This document shows positions 8,305 to 17,237 of a stretch of DNA of 64,000 bases, one piece after another. Origin of the DNA: Bradyrhizobium sp. 139 (GTDB taxonomy: Bacteria; Pseudomonadota; Alphaproteobacteria; Rhizobiales; Xanthobacteraceae); contig NZ_JADPKS010000154.1 in the NCBI RefSeq assembly GCF_023074175.1, positions 1-64,000 of the forward strand, read 5' to 3'. The position numbers and the translations under genes were made by a program. Each line of letters opens with the position of its first letter. Position 1 is the stretch's first letter. The notes under the pieces were generated by a model that was not told where the DNA came from, searched no databases, and saw only the letters and a program-made list of their open reading frames with translations.

Positions 8305-9488
8305 CTCGACGCCAGCGCCGTCTTCGCGACTTCGGCCATCCAGCCGGAGGCCACCGGCAGGATCGCGTCGTTGAAATCGTAGCGCGGGCCGTGCAGTTCG
8401 GCGCCGTCGCGTAATGGCCCGTTGCCGATCCAGACGAAGGCGCCGGGTCGCTGCTGGAGATAGAACGCAAAGTCCTCGCCGGCCATGCTGGGCGCGAGGT
8501 CGCGGCGTATCTCGGCCCGGACTTTCTCCGCGGCGCTGCGCGCGAGGCCTGCCTCTGCCGGTGTGTTGATCACCACGCCGACGCCGATCGCGATCTCGGG
8601 CGTGACCTTGACGCCGAAACTCGTGGCGATCCCGGCGCAGATATCGTCGATCCGCGCGAGGATGGTGTCCTTCACCGCGTCGCGATGATACCGCAGCGTG
8701 CCGCGGATGGTGACGCGCCCGGCGATCTGGTTAGCTGCGGTGCCGCCCTCGATCGTGCACAGCGAGAGCACGGCGGCGTCGAGTGGGTCGACGCTGCGCG
8801 ACGCGATCGATTGCATCGCGACGATCAAATGACCGGCCGCCATCACCGGATCGCGCGTCAGATGCGGCATGCCGGCGTGACCGGCATGGCCGTCAATGGT
8901 GATGGTGACGCGCCCGCCGGAGGCCATGACGACGCGGTCATGGACCGCGATCGTGCCGGCGCTGAGGCCCGGCCAGTTGTGAAAGCCGAACACCCGCTCC
9001 ATCGGAAAGCGATCGAACAGCCCGGCGGCGACCATCGCGCGCGAGCCGCCATAGCCTTCCTCGGCCGGCTGGAAGATGAAATCGACGGTGCCGCTCCAGC
9101 TTGTGTCCGCGACCAGCAGCGCGGCGGCGCCGAGCAGCGAGGCGGTGTGCCCGTCATGGCCGCAGGCATGCATGACGCCGGGAGTCTGTGAGGCATAGGC
9201 AAGGCCGGTGTCCTCGGTGATCGGCAGCGCATCCATGTCGGCGCGCAAACCGACGCGGCTCTGCGCATGTCCGCACGTCAAGGTCGCGACGATGCCGTGC
9301 CCGCCGATGCCTGACACGAAGGGAATGCCGAGCTCGGCGAGCTTTTCCTGCACGAAGGCGGCGGTGGCCTTCTCCTGGAGGGACAGTTCCGGGTGCGCAT
9401 GCAGATGCCGGCGCCACTGGGTCAGTTTCTGATGCAACTCGGGGGTCAAGGCAGGCGTCTTTCGCATGGTGGCGGCTGCTGCCACCAT
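8301..9488 (-). CDS. M20-family amidohydrolase (hippurate/N-acyl amino acid type)
   Basis: 395 residues. HPELSLQE, GLRADMDALPI, HACGHDGHTA, QPAEEGYGG and the C-terminal SMAGEDFAFYLQ are the metal-binding and dimer motifs of the M20D amidohydrolases (hippuricase, IAA-amino-acid hydrolase). The enzyme would release an amino acid from an N-acyl conjugate in the cytoplasm using two metal ions. Two starts are possible, ATG 9488 or 9467, both inside a small palindrome (GGTGGC/GCCACC). It is the last of four minus-strand catabolic genes; a shared transcript is unlikely because repeats separate them. Confidence 0.92.
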   Translation of the reverse strand: MVAAAATMRKTPALTPELHQKLTQWRRHLHAHPELSLQEKATAAFVQEKLAELGIPFVSGIGGHGIVATLTCGHAQSRVGLRADMDALPITEDTGLAYASQTPGVMHACGHDGHTASLLGAAALLVADTSWSGTVDFIFQPAEEGYGGSRAMVAAGLFDRFPMERVFGFHNWPGLSAGTIAVHDRVVMASGGRVTITIDGHAGHAGMPHLTRDPVMAAGHLIVAMQSIASRSVDPLDAAVLSLCTIEGGTAANQIAGRVTIRGTLRYHRDAVKDTILARIDDICAGIATSFGVKVTPEIAIGVGVVINTPAEAGLARSAAEKVRAEIRRDLAPSMAGEDFAFYLQQRPGAFVWIGNGPLRDGAELHGPRYDFNDAILPVASGWMAEVAKTALASS

Positions 9489-9595
9489 AGCCGATTATCC
9501 ACCCGCCGCATCAAGCGCCTTGGAATGCCTCGCGTGCAGCAACACGCGGCGTCTGAGAGTGGCAGGATTTGATGACCGCTGCGAACACGGTGCGC

Positions 9596-9720
9596 CCCCT
9601 CTCCCGCTTGCGGGGGAGGGTTGGGGTGGGGGTGTCTCCGCCATCGAGACACTCTCTGTGTGGAAAGAACCCTCACCCGGCGCTTCGCGCCGACCTCTCC
9701 CGCAAGCGGGATAGGTGAGG
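9596..9720. repeat. Palindromic repeat (CTCTCCCGCTTGCGGG family)
   Basis: Left block CCCTCTCCCGCTTGCGGG at 9597-9614 and right block CTCTCCCGCAAGCGGGA near 9695 share a GC-rich core. Between them lies CCTCACCCGGCGCTTCGCGCCGAC. This is the widespread rhizobial intergenic repeat, likely to fold into strong hairpins on either strand and to end transcription from the enolase-type gene. Confidence 0.85.
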
Positions 9721-9727
9721 ACCCGCC

Positions 9728-10816
9728 CTATGGCGAAAGCTTCGCCAGCCCGTTCCAGTCAAAGCTGATGCCGTGGCCCGGGCGGTCTGGCGCCAGGGCC
9801 TTGCCGTCCTCGAGCACCAACGGGTGCTCGATATATTTGTCCAGCCCGAAACCATGGGCTTCCAGATACGAGCGGTTCGGGCAGGCCGCGAGCAGGTGCA
9901 CCGTGATGTCGTGCGCGCCGTGGCTGGTGACGGGCAGGTTGAAGGCCTCCGCCAGCCGCGCGATCTTCATGAACGTACTCACGCCGCCGCAATTGGTGAC
10001 GTCGGGCTCCGGATAGGACACTGCACCCGCGACGATGTAGTTCTTGAACTCCCACAGCGAGCGCAAATTTTCGCCGGCCGCGATCGGCACGCCGCCGGCC
10101 TGCATGACGCGGGCATGGCCCGCGACGTCGTCGGGGATGATCGGCTCCTCGAGCCAGGTGAGATCATGGGGCACGAAGGCACGGGCGGCGCGGATCGCTT
10201 CCTCGACGGTCCACTTCATATTGGCATCCGCCATCAGCGGAAAACCGTCGCCGAGATGCTGTCGCATCGCAGCGACGCGCGCGACGTCGGATTTGAGGTC
10301 GGGCCGGCCAACCTTCATCTTGATGGCACGAAAGCCTTTTGCGAGATTGCCGTCGGTCTGTTTCAGCAGCGCCTCGACGGAGAGATCGAGGTCGATGCCG
10401 CCGGCATAGCACGGCACGTGCGCCTCGAAGCCGCCGAGCAGGCGGAACAGCGGCAATTTCGCGCGCCGCGCCTTCAGATCCCACAGCGCGATGTCGAGCG
10501 CGGAGAGCGCCAGAACCGCCGGCCCGCCGCGTCCGCCATAATGCAGGCTCCACCAGACGTGATGCCAGATCGCCTCGGTGTCGTCAGCCTCGCGGCCCTC
10601 GACGAGCGGCGGGATTTCGCGCTTCAGGATGTCGGCGACCGCGCCGCCGTTGCGGCCCACGGTGTAGGTGTAGCCGACGCCTTCGGCGCCATCGGCGTCG
10701 CGCACCCGGCAGGTGATCAGCTCGAACGCCGCGATCTCACCATGGGTGGAGTCGGAGAGCGTGACGGGAAGGGGGATTCGGTAGAATCCGGTCTCGATAG
10801 TTGCGATGCGCGGCAT
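9728..10816 (-). CDS. Mandelate racemase/muconate lactonizing enzyme-type enolase-superfamily protein
   Basis: 362 residues from an ATG preceded by AAGGAGAGAAC. The frame runs further upstream but through a repeat. Barrel motifs are visible: the KMKVG lysine pair, metal ligands in DANMKW, EEPI and GENLRS, and the C-terminal SHGAHDIT with the catalytic-type histidine. The K-x-K plus His arrangement fits the mandelate racemase subgroup, whose members abstract an alpha proton from carboxylates (acid sugar dehydration, racemisation). Substrate unknown. Neighbouring hydrolases suggest breakdown of an acylated or peptide-like compound, which is inference. Confidence 0.9.
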   Translation of the reverse strand: MPRIATIETGFYRIPLPVTLSDSTHGEIAAFELITCRVRDADGAEGVGYTYTVGRNGGAVADILKREIPPLVEGREADDTEAIWHHVWWSLHYGGRGGPAVLALSALDIALWDLKARRAKLPLFRLLGGFEAHVPCYAGGIDLDLSVEALLKQTDGNLAKGFRAIKMKVGRPDLKSDVARVAAMRQHLGDGFPLMADANMKWTVEEAIRAARAFVPHDLTWLEEPIIPDDVAGHARVMQAGGVPIAAGENLRSLWEFKNYIVAGAVSYPEPDVTNCGGVSTFMKIARLAEAFNLPVTSHGAHDITVHLLAACPNRSYLEAHGFGLDKYIEHPLVLEDGKALAPDRPGHGISFDWNGLAKLSP

Positions 10817-10843
10817 GTTCTCTCCTTGCGTTTTCTGTTTTTG

Positions 10844-10957
10844 TAGGGCGGGTAGCCCTGCGGACTGCGCGAAGCGCAGATCGCTCGGCGTAACCCACCT
10901 CTTTAGTCTCCGCGGCGACAGAAGCGGTGGGTTACGCCTTCGGCTAACCCACCCCAC
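10844..10957. repeat. Palindromic repeat (GGCGTAACCCACC family)
   Basis: A perfect 13-bp inverted pair, GGCGTAACCCACC (10887-10899) and GGTGGGTTACGCC (10926-10938), with additional GC-rich symmetry (GGGCGGGTAGCCC, CTTCGGCTAACCCACC) around it. Recognised as a common Bradyrhizobium intergenic repeat. Confidence 0.88.
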
Positions 10958-10966
10958 GAAATTAGC

Positions 10967-12160
10967 TCACCGCATTGTCGCGAGCTGCACGGCAAGCGCG
11001 CAGGCGCGGTCGTATTCGTCGAGATTGATCCACTCGTCGATCGTGTGCACCTCGTTCTGGCCGGCCCCGAAGGTCACGGTCGGAACACCGTGGCGGACCA
11101 TCCAGTTGGCGTCTAGCCCGCCATTGGCGGTGCGCACGTTCGGGGTGCCGCCGACGGCAGAGACCGCCTCGACCGCGCGTTTGACGACGGGGAGGGTGTC
11201 CTTCATGCGGAATGGATAATAGTCGGTCTCGGCCTTGAACTTGATCTTGCCGGATTTGCCTTGCGCATTCGTGACGCGCTTGGCCGCCTTCTCGAATGCG
11301 GCCTTGTAGGCCTTGGTGATCTCCTTGAAGAACTTTCCGTCGTGGCTGCGGCTTTCGCCGCGCACATGCACGTAGTCGGTGACGACATTGGTGGCATCGC
11401 CCGCGGGGCGGCCCTCGCCGCCGGTGACGGGGCCGACATTGCTGGTACCTTGCCGCTTGCCCTTCACCACCTTGCCGAACCAACCGCCGGCTTTCACGTC
11501 CGCGAGCGCGAGCGCCATGATCATGGTCGAGGAGATGCCGCGCTCCGGCGCGACGCCGGCATGCGAGGCGCGGCCGAAGATCTCGACGTTCCAGCGGTCC
11601 GCTCCGACGGCGCCGATGACGACGTTGGAGGCCGAGCCGCCGTCATAGTTGAAGGCCATCACCGGCGAGCCGAGCTCGTCCAGCTTGACGTGGCGTGCGC
11701 CATAGAGGCCGCTCTCCTCGCGCACGCAGAACAGCAGCGTGATCGGCGGATGATCGAGCTTCTGCTTGGCGAGCTCCGCGGCCAGCGTCACCAGCACGCC
11801 GCAGCCGCAGCGGTTGTCGCCGCCGGGCGCAGTTTTGGCCTCGTTGACGATCTTGCGCCCCGATTTCTTCGGCTTGGCGCCGGCGCACAGCGGCACGGTG
11901 TCCATGTGGGTCATGAACATGATCCGCGGCTGGTTGTGCAGCGCGCCGCTTCCGGGCAGGTCGACGATGAGGTTACCGGTTTCGGTCGGCACGGGAATGC
12001 GCGAGTTGGCATCGTCGAGCCGGATCGCGCCCGCCGGCACGCCGCTTTCCTTCAGCGCGGCGGTGAGCTCACGCCCGATCGCCGCCTCCTGTCCGGTGAC
12101 GCCTTCAATGGCGAGGAAGCGCATGAGGCGGTCGGTGGCGGCCTTGGCGTCGACAGGCAT
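10967..12160 (-). CDS. M20/M25/M40 metallopeptidase (peptidase T-like)
   Basis: 397 residues. THMDTVP gives the first metal ligand and catalytic Asp; GGDNRCGCG, REESGLYG and YDGGSAS follow as in the peptidase T/tripeptidase branch, and NGGLDANWM with a late His (VHTIDEW) closes the second metal site. Probably a two-zinc cytoplasmic peptidase or amidase. It lies between the enolase-type gene and the MFS transporter on the same strand; uptake by the transporter followed by hydrolysis here is a reasonable but untested reading. Confidence 0.9.
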   Translation of the reverse strand: MPVDAKAATDRLMRFLAIEGVTGQEAAIGRELTAALKESGVPAGAIRLDDANSRIPVPTETGNLIVDLPGSGALHNQPRIMFMTHMDTVPLCAGAKPKKSGRKIVNEAKTAPGGDNRCGCGVLVTLAAELAKQKLDHPPITLLFCVREESGLYGARHVKLDELGSPVMAFNYDGGSASNVVIGAVGADRWNVEIFGRASHAGVAPERGISSTMIMALALADVKAGGWFGKVVKGKRQGTSNVGPVTGGEGRPAGDATNVVTDYVHVRGESRSHDGKFFKEITKAYKAAFEKAAKRVTNAQGKSGKIKFKAETDYYPFRMKDTLPVVKRAVEAVSAVGGTPNVRTANGGLDANWMVRHGVPTVTFGAGQNEVHTIDEWINLDEYDRACALAVQLATMR

Positions 12161-12183
12161 GAGTTATTCCTTTGGAGCGCACT

Positions 12184-12266
12184 CGTAGGATGGGTAGAGC
12201 TCTTCGCGAAACCCATCATCTCTCTGCAAGAACGATGGATTTCGCTTCCGCTCTACCCATCCTACG
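12184..12266. repeat. Palindromic repeat with perfect 17-bp arms
   Basis: CGTAGGATGGGTAGAGC (12184-12200) is the exact inverse of GCTCTACCCATCCTACG (12250-12266), with a 49-nt centre. A known type of Bradyrhizobium repeat. The right arm encodes the stop codon (12262-12264) of the MFS gene. Confidence 0.9.
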
Positions 12267-13509
12267 AACGCGACGAGGTATAAGTCAAAAAGATCAGCGC
12301 GCCGAACAGAAGCATGGCTGCCATGAACAGCAGCACCGCCGGCAGTCCCGCGAAGGCCGCCACCGCTCCGGTGATCGACTGCATCAGCGCCGCGCCGAGG
12401 AAAAAGGCAAGATTGATTGCCGCGAGCGCCTTGCCCGCAACTTGCGCGTCGACCAGCTGCCGTGACATGCCGAACAGCAGCGGCTGGGCGGAGGTCGCAA
12501 GGCCGATGAGCACGAACAGCACCAGATCGTATTGCGGCGGCATCACGGCCACGCCGAACAGCACGGAGACCGCATAGTGCGGTGCGCCGAGCGCCATCAG
12601 TGCGAGCAGCAGCGCCGCGACGAGGTGCGTACCGGCGACCAGCTCGCGGCGGCGGCCGAGCCCGCGATCGATCATGCCGATGCAAAGCGGACCTGCGATC
12701 ATCGCCAGCGTGAACGCGCCGAGCTGGTTGCCGGCCTCGATCCGCGACAGTCCCTTGACCTGCATCAGCCACGGCCCGCCCCACAGGCCGCGCAGCACCA
12801 GCGAGGTCGCAAGCGATACCAGCGCCAGCGCGATCAGGCCCCGCAGGGGCCGCGACAGGCCGAGCCGCAGCACTTCCATCATTTGAGACAGCGGCGAAGA
12901 CTCGTCCTTGTGCTCCGCCGGCTGGTTCGGCACCAGCGCGAACACCGCGACTGCCACCGCGACGCCGCCCAGCGCAGAGATCCAGAACCCCGCGCGCCAG
13001 CCGTAATGGTCGACCACGAAGGCGAGCGGGCTCGACGACAGCAGCATGCCGATATTGCCGATCGAGAGGATCGCGCCCGACCACAGCCCGAACCGCGCCG
13101 CGGACAATTGCTTGGCCGCCAGCGTCATCGGGCACATCAGCATGCCTGATGTCGCGATGCCGAGCATCACTTGCCCGACCGCGAAACTCTCGGGCCCCGT
13201 CGCAAAGCCCGACGCGATGGCGCCGATCACGGTTCCCACAAGCAAGCTCAGCGACACCGGCCGCACGCCAAAGCGATCCATCGCCGCGCCGACCGGGATC
13301 TGCGCGGCGGCAAAGGCAAAGGGATAGACCGAGGTGAGGCTCGCCAGCGCCTGCGGCTCCATGTGGAAATCCGCCGCCATCAGGTCGAGGCTGACGGCCG
13401 GAATGGTGCGCAGCAATGTCGACAGCATGTGTCCGCAGGCCAGCGCAAGCAGCGCAAGGATCAACGCGCGGGTGCCGTCTCCCGCGTCGTCAGTGGTGGC
13501 GGTGGCCAT
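12262..13509 (-). CDS. MFS transporter, 12 membrane segments
   Basis: 415 residues, about 12 hydrophobic segments, and an MFS loop motif GAAMDRFGVRP between segments 2 and 3. There is a charged central loop (PAEHKDESS) between the two six-helix halves. Single gene with its own upstream gap; no ribosome binding site stands out at the ATG. Substrate unknown. It heads a line of minus-strand hydrolase genes, suggesting uptake of an acylated amino acid or peptide-like compound. The final residues run into the 17-bp repeat arm. Confidence 0.9.
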   Translation of the reverse strand: MATATTDDAGDGTRALILALLALACGHMLSTLLRTIPAVSLDLMAADFHMEPQALASLTSVYPFAFAAAQIPVGAAMDRFGVRPVSLSLLVGTVIGAIASGFATGPESFAVGQVMLGIATSGMLMCPMTLAAKQLSAARFGLWSGAILSIGNIGMLLSSSPLAFVVDHYGWRAGFWISALGGVAVAVAVFALVPNQPAEHKDESSPLSQMMEVLRLGLSRPLRGLIALALVSLATSLVLRGLWGGPWLMQVKGLSRIEAGNQLGAFTLAMIAGPLCIGMIDRGLGRRRELVAGTHLVAALLLALMALGAPHYAVSVLFGVAVMPPQYDLVLFVLIGLATSAQPLLFGMSRQLVDAQVAGKALAAINLAFFLGAALMQSITGAVAAFAGLPAVLLFMAAMLLFGALIFLTYTSSRS

Positions 13510-13766
13510 GAGCGTCCCATCCGGAGAAGTTTCGGGAGGGGGTACATGATTGGGAGAGGCGTGCCAATGGGGCCGGGCGCATGGCCCGAAAGACGTGACA
13601 GCAGAGCGTTCTTGCGCAGGGAGTCGGGCCTATCGCGAGGCGATCAGAGGCCAAGGCCGGTGCCGGGACGACCGCATTAAAGCCACAGGGGCTGCGATCG
13701 CGCAATTCAGCACTGCGGCCGCAGTCACGGACACGGCGCGTCGAACGCGACGCGCCGCCACATCAA

Positions 13767-14531
13767 TCAGTATCGCGCGACGAGCGGGGCGAGGCCGGAA
13801 TTGAAGCGCCAATTCACGCCGAGCATGACGGTTTGCATGTTCTGTCGAACGCTGGCCGGGAAGAGGGGAGCGGCGGCACATCCGGGATTGCCGGAGCAGT
13901 TCAGGGTGTAGCCGTTTGTTCCAAAGTCGAAATAATTGTACTCGGCCTTCAACGACAGGTTTGGCAGCAGCGCAAATTCGAGGCCGCCGCCGACGACGAA
14001 TCCCGCCACATCGCGCGAGCCCTTGAAATCAAACGAGAGACCAGCGAAATCGGTCTGCGTCATCTGATGGTTGAAGTGGGCGAAGGCGGCGCCGCCCTTG
14101 GCGTAAAACAGCACGCGATCGAAGGCGTAGCCGATGCGGCCCGTTGCGGTGGCGACGCGATCGAGCTGGGTCGTCAGCAGGAAGCCGACGCCGCCGCCCG
14201 GAATCAGTGTCGTGCTGGTGTCTTTCATGTCGGCCCAATCGAACTGACCTTCGACGCCAAGCACGAGGGAGCCGACCTGATAGTCGCAGCCCCCCTGCAC
14301 GCCAGCGAGCCAGCCGCTGTTGTGATCGGCAGTGAATGTTAGCCCGGCGATGGGCTGCTGCTCGTTGATCCCGCGACCGCCGCCGCCATTGCCGCCGACG
14401 TAGCAACCAGTCCAGGAGAACGCCGGGGCCGCAGGCGCCGCTTTGTACGGCATCGGCACGTCCGCCGCGATGGCCGAAGTAAACGTCGAAACTGCCAGCG
14501 CAATGGCGCCGAAAAGGGTTTTGGTGGTCAT
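13767..14531 (-). CDS. Outer-membrane beta-barrel protein (Omp25/Omp31-like)
   Basis: 254 residues from the ATG at 14531 with an AAGGAAG site 8 nt upstream (an in-frame ATG at 14549 is less likely). A Sec signal ending near TSAIAAD is followed by WTGCYVGGNGGGG, the standard first strand of rhizobial porin-like barrels. Alternating aromatic strands run to the terminal phenylalanine-containing strand. Probably a small eight-stranded barrel in the outer membrane. Family members are abundant surface proteins; ligand unknown. A ~300-bp stretch upstream (14532-14829) holds no gene I can support. Confidence 0.88.
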   Translation of the reverse strand: MTTKTLFGAIALAVSTFTSAIAADVPMPYKAAPAAPAFSWTGCYVGGNGGGGRGINEQQPIAGLTFTADHNSGWLAGVQGGCDYQVGSLVLGVEGQFDWADMKDTSTTLIPGGGVGFLLTTQLDRVATATGRIGYAFDRVLFYAKGGAAFAHFNHQMTQTDFAGLSFDFKGSRDVAGFVVGGGLEFALLPNLSLKAEYNYFDFGTNGYTLNCSGNPGCAAAPLFPASVRQNMQTVMLGVNWRFNSGLAPLVARY

Positions 14532-14829
14532 GCGAGGATCTTCCTTCAACTAGAACGGCAGAGGCGCCTGAAGCGTATCGTGAGCCGGCACCGCATAGGC
14601 CAGCAGCTTCATCGGGGTGGGTTGTCCGACTTTCGCTATCGGTTCACAGTATCCGGCGGGTCACTCGGCGGCTGTAACCATCTGGTCACAGTGGAAATAA
14701 CGACCACTGCAGGTTGCGACCTTTCACTGAGGCTGGCGCGCCACGATGAATCGGGAATTTCGCTGACAGTGCACTAACAGGCGTAGGTGGCGTGGATCGT
14801 TAATCGTTTCGTTGAACCATGGATTCGGC

Positions 14830-15129
14830 TTAGCCAACCGATTCCTCCGGCCCGCAGTCTGGCTTCAACTCGATCAGCAGCTTGCTTGTCTCGTCCAGCA
14901 ACGCCCGGATCGCCCGTCGTTCTGCGATCCCATCTTGCGCGAATGCGCCATGCGTCCGCGCATTCTGATTTCCCCTTGGCGCGCCCGATCGCCAGGCGCC
15001 GCCATGCATGCGACAGCGGGCCTTGCCGTGCACCGCCGGGGCGCGGCAGGCGGTGCCGCTTCGTGTCCCGGCGCCGCAGCGCGGGCTCGCCCACATCGCG
15101 CCCGTGTTGCGGACGTGATCACCACTCAT
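14830..15129 (-). CDS. HGG-motif small protein (zinc-ribbon-like, Cys-rich)
   Basis: 99 residues. The pattern CGAGTRSGTACRAPAVHG then CRMHGGAWRSGAPRGNQNA is that of the small HGGxxxGxxxGNxNA proteins common in Rhizobiales and phages. Three cysteines and histidines in the first half could bind a metal. The C-terminal half is a basic-acidic helix (AIRALLDETSKLL). The start overlaps the stop of the upstream gene (ATGA), so it is translated from the same message. The function is unknown; the motif is sometimes found beside phage terminase genes, but no phage genes are here. Confidence 0.75.
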   Translation of the reverse strand: MSGDHVRNTGAMWASPRCGAGTRSGTACRAPAVHGKARCRMHGGAWRSGAPRGNQNARTHGAFAQDGIAERRAIRALLDETSKLLIELKPDCGPEESVG

Positions 15130-15782
15130 GCGCCGGCGCCTTGCCTGGTTTCGGCCTCTTCGTGCTCGCGGGATTCGCGGGGCGGGACCGGTCCTGCATC
15201 CGTCGCGGCGTTCGGCTCGGCAACGATCAGGCTCGCATGCTGGGTGACATTCCCCACGATCGCTCTGCCGCCATCCTGCACCGACAAATTCCGCACCGTG
15301 ATCGCGCGCTCGCCGTTGCTGCGGTGACGGCTGAGTGCCTCGATCTGGGCTGCGAAGGTGCGGGCCAGCCGGGTCAATGCGCGTGTGATGCTATCCTGCT
15401 GCGCAATGTCGTCGGTGAAGGCGAGGCGGCACGCGCAGCGTAGCGTCGCCACGTGAACAGACACCATCTGCGCCGTCAGCATGGACTCGAGGGAGTCCTT
15501 CGGTGCAATGCTCTTCATCATCGAGATCATGAAGGCGAGATTGCCCTGATCGGCCTTCTGCCCGATCACGCTGGCCTTCACCAATTGCTTGAGGAGGCCG
15601 TGCAGCGCGTCGCGGTCGACGGCGCCGAGCGCCTCGGCGAGCAGCCGTTCGCCGGCCTGCGGGTCGGGATGTTGGATCGCAATGCGCCGCTTGTAGAGCT
15701 TTATCCGCGGGCTCACGGCGGGGCCGCTGCGATCGTTCGCCGCAACCGGCGGCGTGCTGTGGGGTTCTGGGGTTGTCGTCAT
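15126..15782 (-). CDS. Hypothetical helical protein coupled to HGG-motif gene
   Basis: 218 residues from the ATG at 15782 (start MTTTPEPHSTPP). After a disordered N-terminus of ~25 residues the protein is mostly helical: RLLAEALGAVDRDALHGLL, then a methionine-rich stretch (FMISMMKS) and LTRLARTFAAQIEALSRHR. The tail is acidic and Pro/Glu-rich. No family recognised. The 4-bp overlap with the next gene marks a two-gene operon. The open frame continues far upstream on this strand but only as the shadow of the tricarboxylate-binding gene. Confidence 0.7.
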   Translation of the reverse strand: MTTTPEPHSTPPVAANDRSGPAVSPRIKLYKRRIAIQHPDPQAGERLLAEALGAVDRDALHGLLKQLVKASVIGQKADQGNLAFMISMMKSIAPKDSLESMLTAQMVSVHVATLRCACRLAFTDDIAQQDSITRALTRLARTFAAQIEALSRHRSNGERAITVRNLSVQDGGRAIVGNVTQHASLIVAEPNAATDAGPVPPRESREHEEAETRQGAGA

Positions 15783-15941
15783 GTGCTGTGTCCTTTGCCG
15801 GCAGGGGCTCAATGCGCGCGAGGTCAATCGCTCGCGCGCTGCGCGCCTGCGCGATTTTTGAGATGTCGATGAAGGGCTTACGCGCAATCGTAGCGGGGCG
15901 CCCGATGGTCGGGCGGCGTGGACGCTGGCGATTGTTGCGAT

Positions 15942-16066
15942 GATGCCATCATGCCGGTGTTTTGCCCGACGAGTCAAATAGATTTCGCAGGATCCGAAAA
16001 CAACTGCTGTCTTGCGCAAGTCCTTGTTCCGACAGGGGCCGGCTACTGTGCATGGGGTTGTTTTCG
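15942..16066 (+). repeat. Dispersed ~125-nt element, copy A
   Basis: The left block ATGCCGGTGTTTTGCCCGAC (from 15951) and right block TACTGTGCATGGGGTTGTTT (from 16044) recur in a second copy at 54860-54985 on the other strand. The total length is almost the same (125 and 126 nt) while the ~65-nt centre differs. It lies upstream of the tricarboxylate-binding gene in a 440-bp gap without other genes. Confidence 0.75.
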
Positions 16067-16223
16067 CATTTTTGTCTGGATGCGGCTCTCTCGTGCCGCG
16101 CGACGGAATGAGTCCGTGCAAACGCGATTGCGAAATCCGGCGCGGCCGCTCATCATGAACTTCGCGTGCGTCGTACCAACAAACATGCACAAGCGGCGCA
16201 ACGAGGGTCCGGGGAGAGAACGA

Positions 16224-17198
16224 ATGCAACGAACGCTTCGCCTGTTGGCGATTGTCGCCGGATTGTGTGCATCGACAGCTGCTCTCGCGCAAAAGTATCC
16301 GGCGCGGCCCGTGAAGATCATGGTCGGCTTCAGCGCGGGCGGCCCGGTCGATGTGGTCGCGCGCATCATTGGCGATCGGCTGAGCAACAAGCTCGGGCAG
16401 CCTTTCGTGGTCGAGAACCGCGCCGGCGCCAACGGCATGATCGCCGCCGAGGGCGTGGCGCGCGCGGACGGCGACGGTTACACCATCCTCGCCTGCAACT
16501 CGTCCACGATCACGCTCAACAAGACGCTCTTCAAGGACATCCGCTACGATCCCGAGAAAGACTTCGCGCCGCTCACCACCGTCGTCTCGGCGCCGCTCGT
16601 GCTCGTGGTCAATCCGGAAAATCCCAAGACCGCCAACATCAACACCGTCGCCGATCTCGTCGCTGCCGCGAAGACCGCACCCGGCGCGCTCGCCTACGGC
16701 TCGGGCGGCAACGGCAACCTCGCCCATCTCGCCATGGAGCTGCTCGGCCAAAAGGCCGGCATCAAGATGATTCACGTGCCCTATCGCGGCGGCGCGGCGT
16801 CCGAGGTCGGCATTCTCGCGCAGGAGGTGCTGGCGGTGTTCGATCCCTTGTCCGCCGTGCCGCTGGTGAAGGCCGGCAAGCTGCGTGCGCTCGCAGTGTC
16901 CTCGGCCGAGCGGCTGCCGTCGCTGCCGGATGTGCCGACCGTCGCGGAAGCCGGCTATCCCGGCTTTGACCTCTCGTTCTGGGTCGGCTTCTTCATGCCG
17001 AAGGCCGTGCCCGCGCCGATCCTGGAAACGCTGCACCGTGAGATCGTCGCCGCCGCCAGGGATCCCGCGGTCGAGCACAAGCTCGGTTCGCAGGGCGTCG
17101 TCAGCTTGCTCAGCCCCGCTGAGTACACCGCGAAGATCGCGAAGGAGACCAAGGAGCTCGCCGAGGTCGTCGCGGCCGCGAACATCAAGGCGGAGTAG
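16224..17198 (+). CDS. Tripartite tricarboxylate transporter substrate-binding protein (Bug/TctC family)
   Basis: 324 residues from the ATG at 16224, chosen because a Sec signal (MQRTLRLLAIVAGLCASTAALA) begins there and GGGGAGAG lies upstream. YPARPVKIMVGFSAGGPVD and the VENRAGANGMIAAEGVAR region are the Bug-family ligand loops, followed by YGSGGNGNLAH and HVPYRGG. Bug proteins bind carboxylates or small aromatics in the periplasm and deliver them to TctAB permeases. No TctAB is in the window, which is usual for the many orphan Bug proteins. Ligand unknown. Confidence 0.93.
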   Translation: MQRTLRLLAIVAGLCASTAALAQKYPARPVKIMVGFSAGGPVDVVARIIGDRLSNKLGQPFVVENRAGANGMIAAEGVARADGDGYTILACNSSTITLNKTLFKDIRYDPEKDFAPLTTVVSAPLVLVVNPENPKTANINTVADLVAAAKTAPGALAYGSGGNGNLAHLAMELLGQKAGIKMIHVPYRGGAASEVGILAQEVLAVFDPLSAVPLVKAGKLRALAVSSAERLPSLPDVPTVAEAGYPGFDLSFWVGFFMPKAVPAPILETLHREIVAAARDPAVEHKLGSQGVVSLLSPAEYTAKIAKETKELAEVVAAANIKAE

Positions 17199-17237
17199 GG
17201 CGTCTGCTTTGCGTCAAATGCCCTGGTTACGCGATCC

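Noticed and set aside
14580..14777. 65-codon plus frame upstream of the outer-membrane protein gene
   Set aside because: GTG start without ribosome binding site, and mixed composition; more likely promoter region.
15783..17078. N-terminal extension of the minus-strand helical gene
   Set aside because: Lies wholly opposite the tricarboxylate-binding gene and the repeat; the ATG at 15782 starts the protein-like part.
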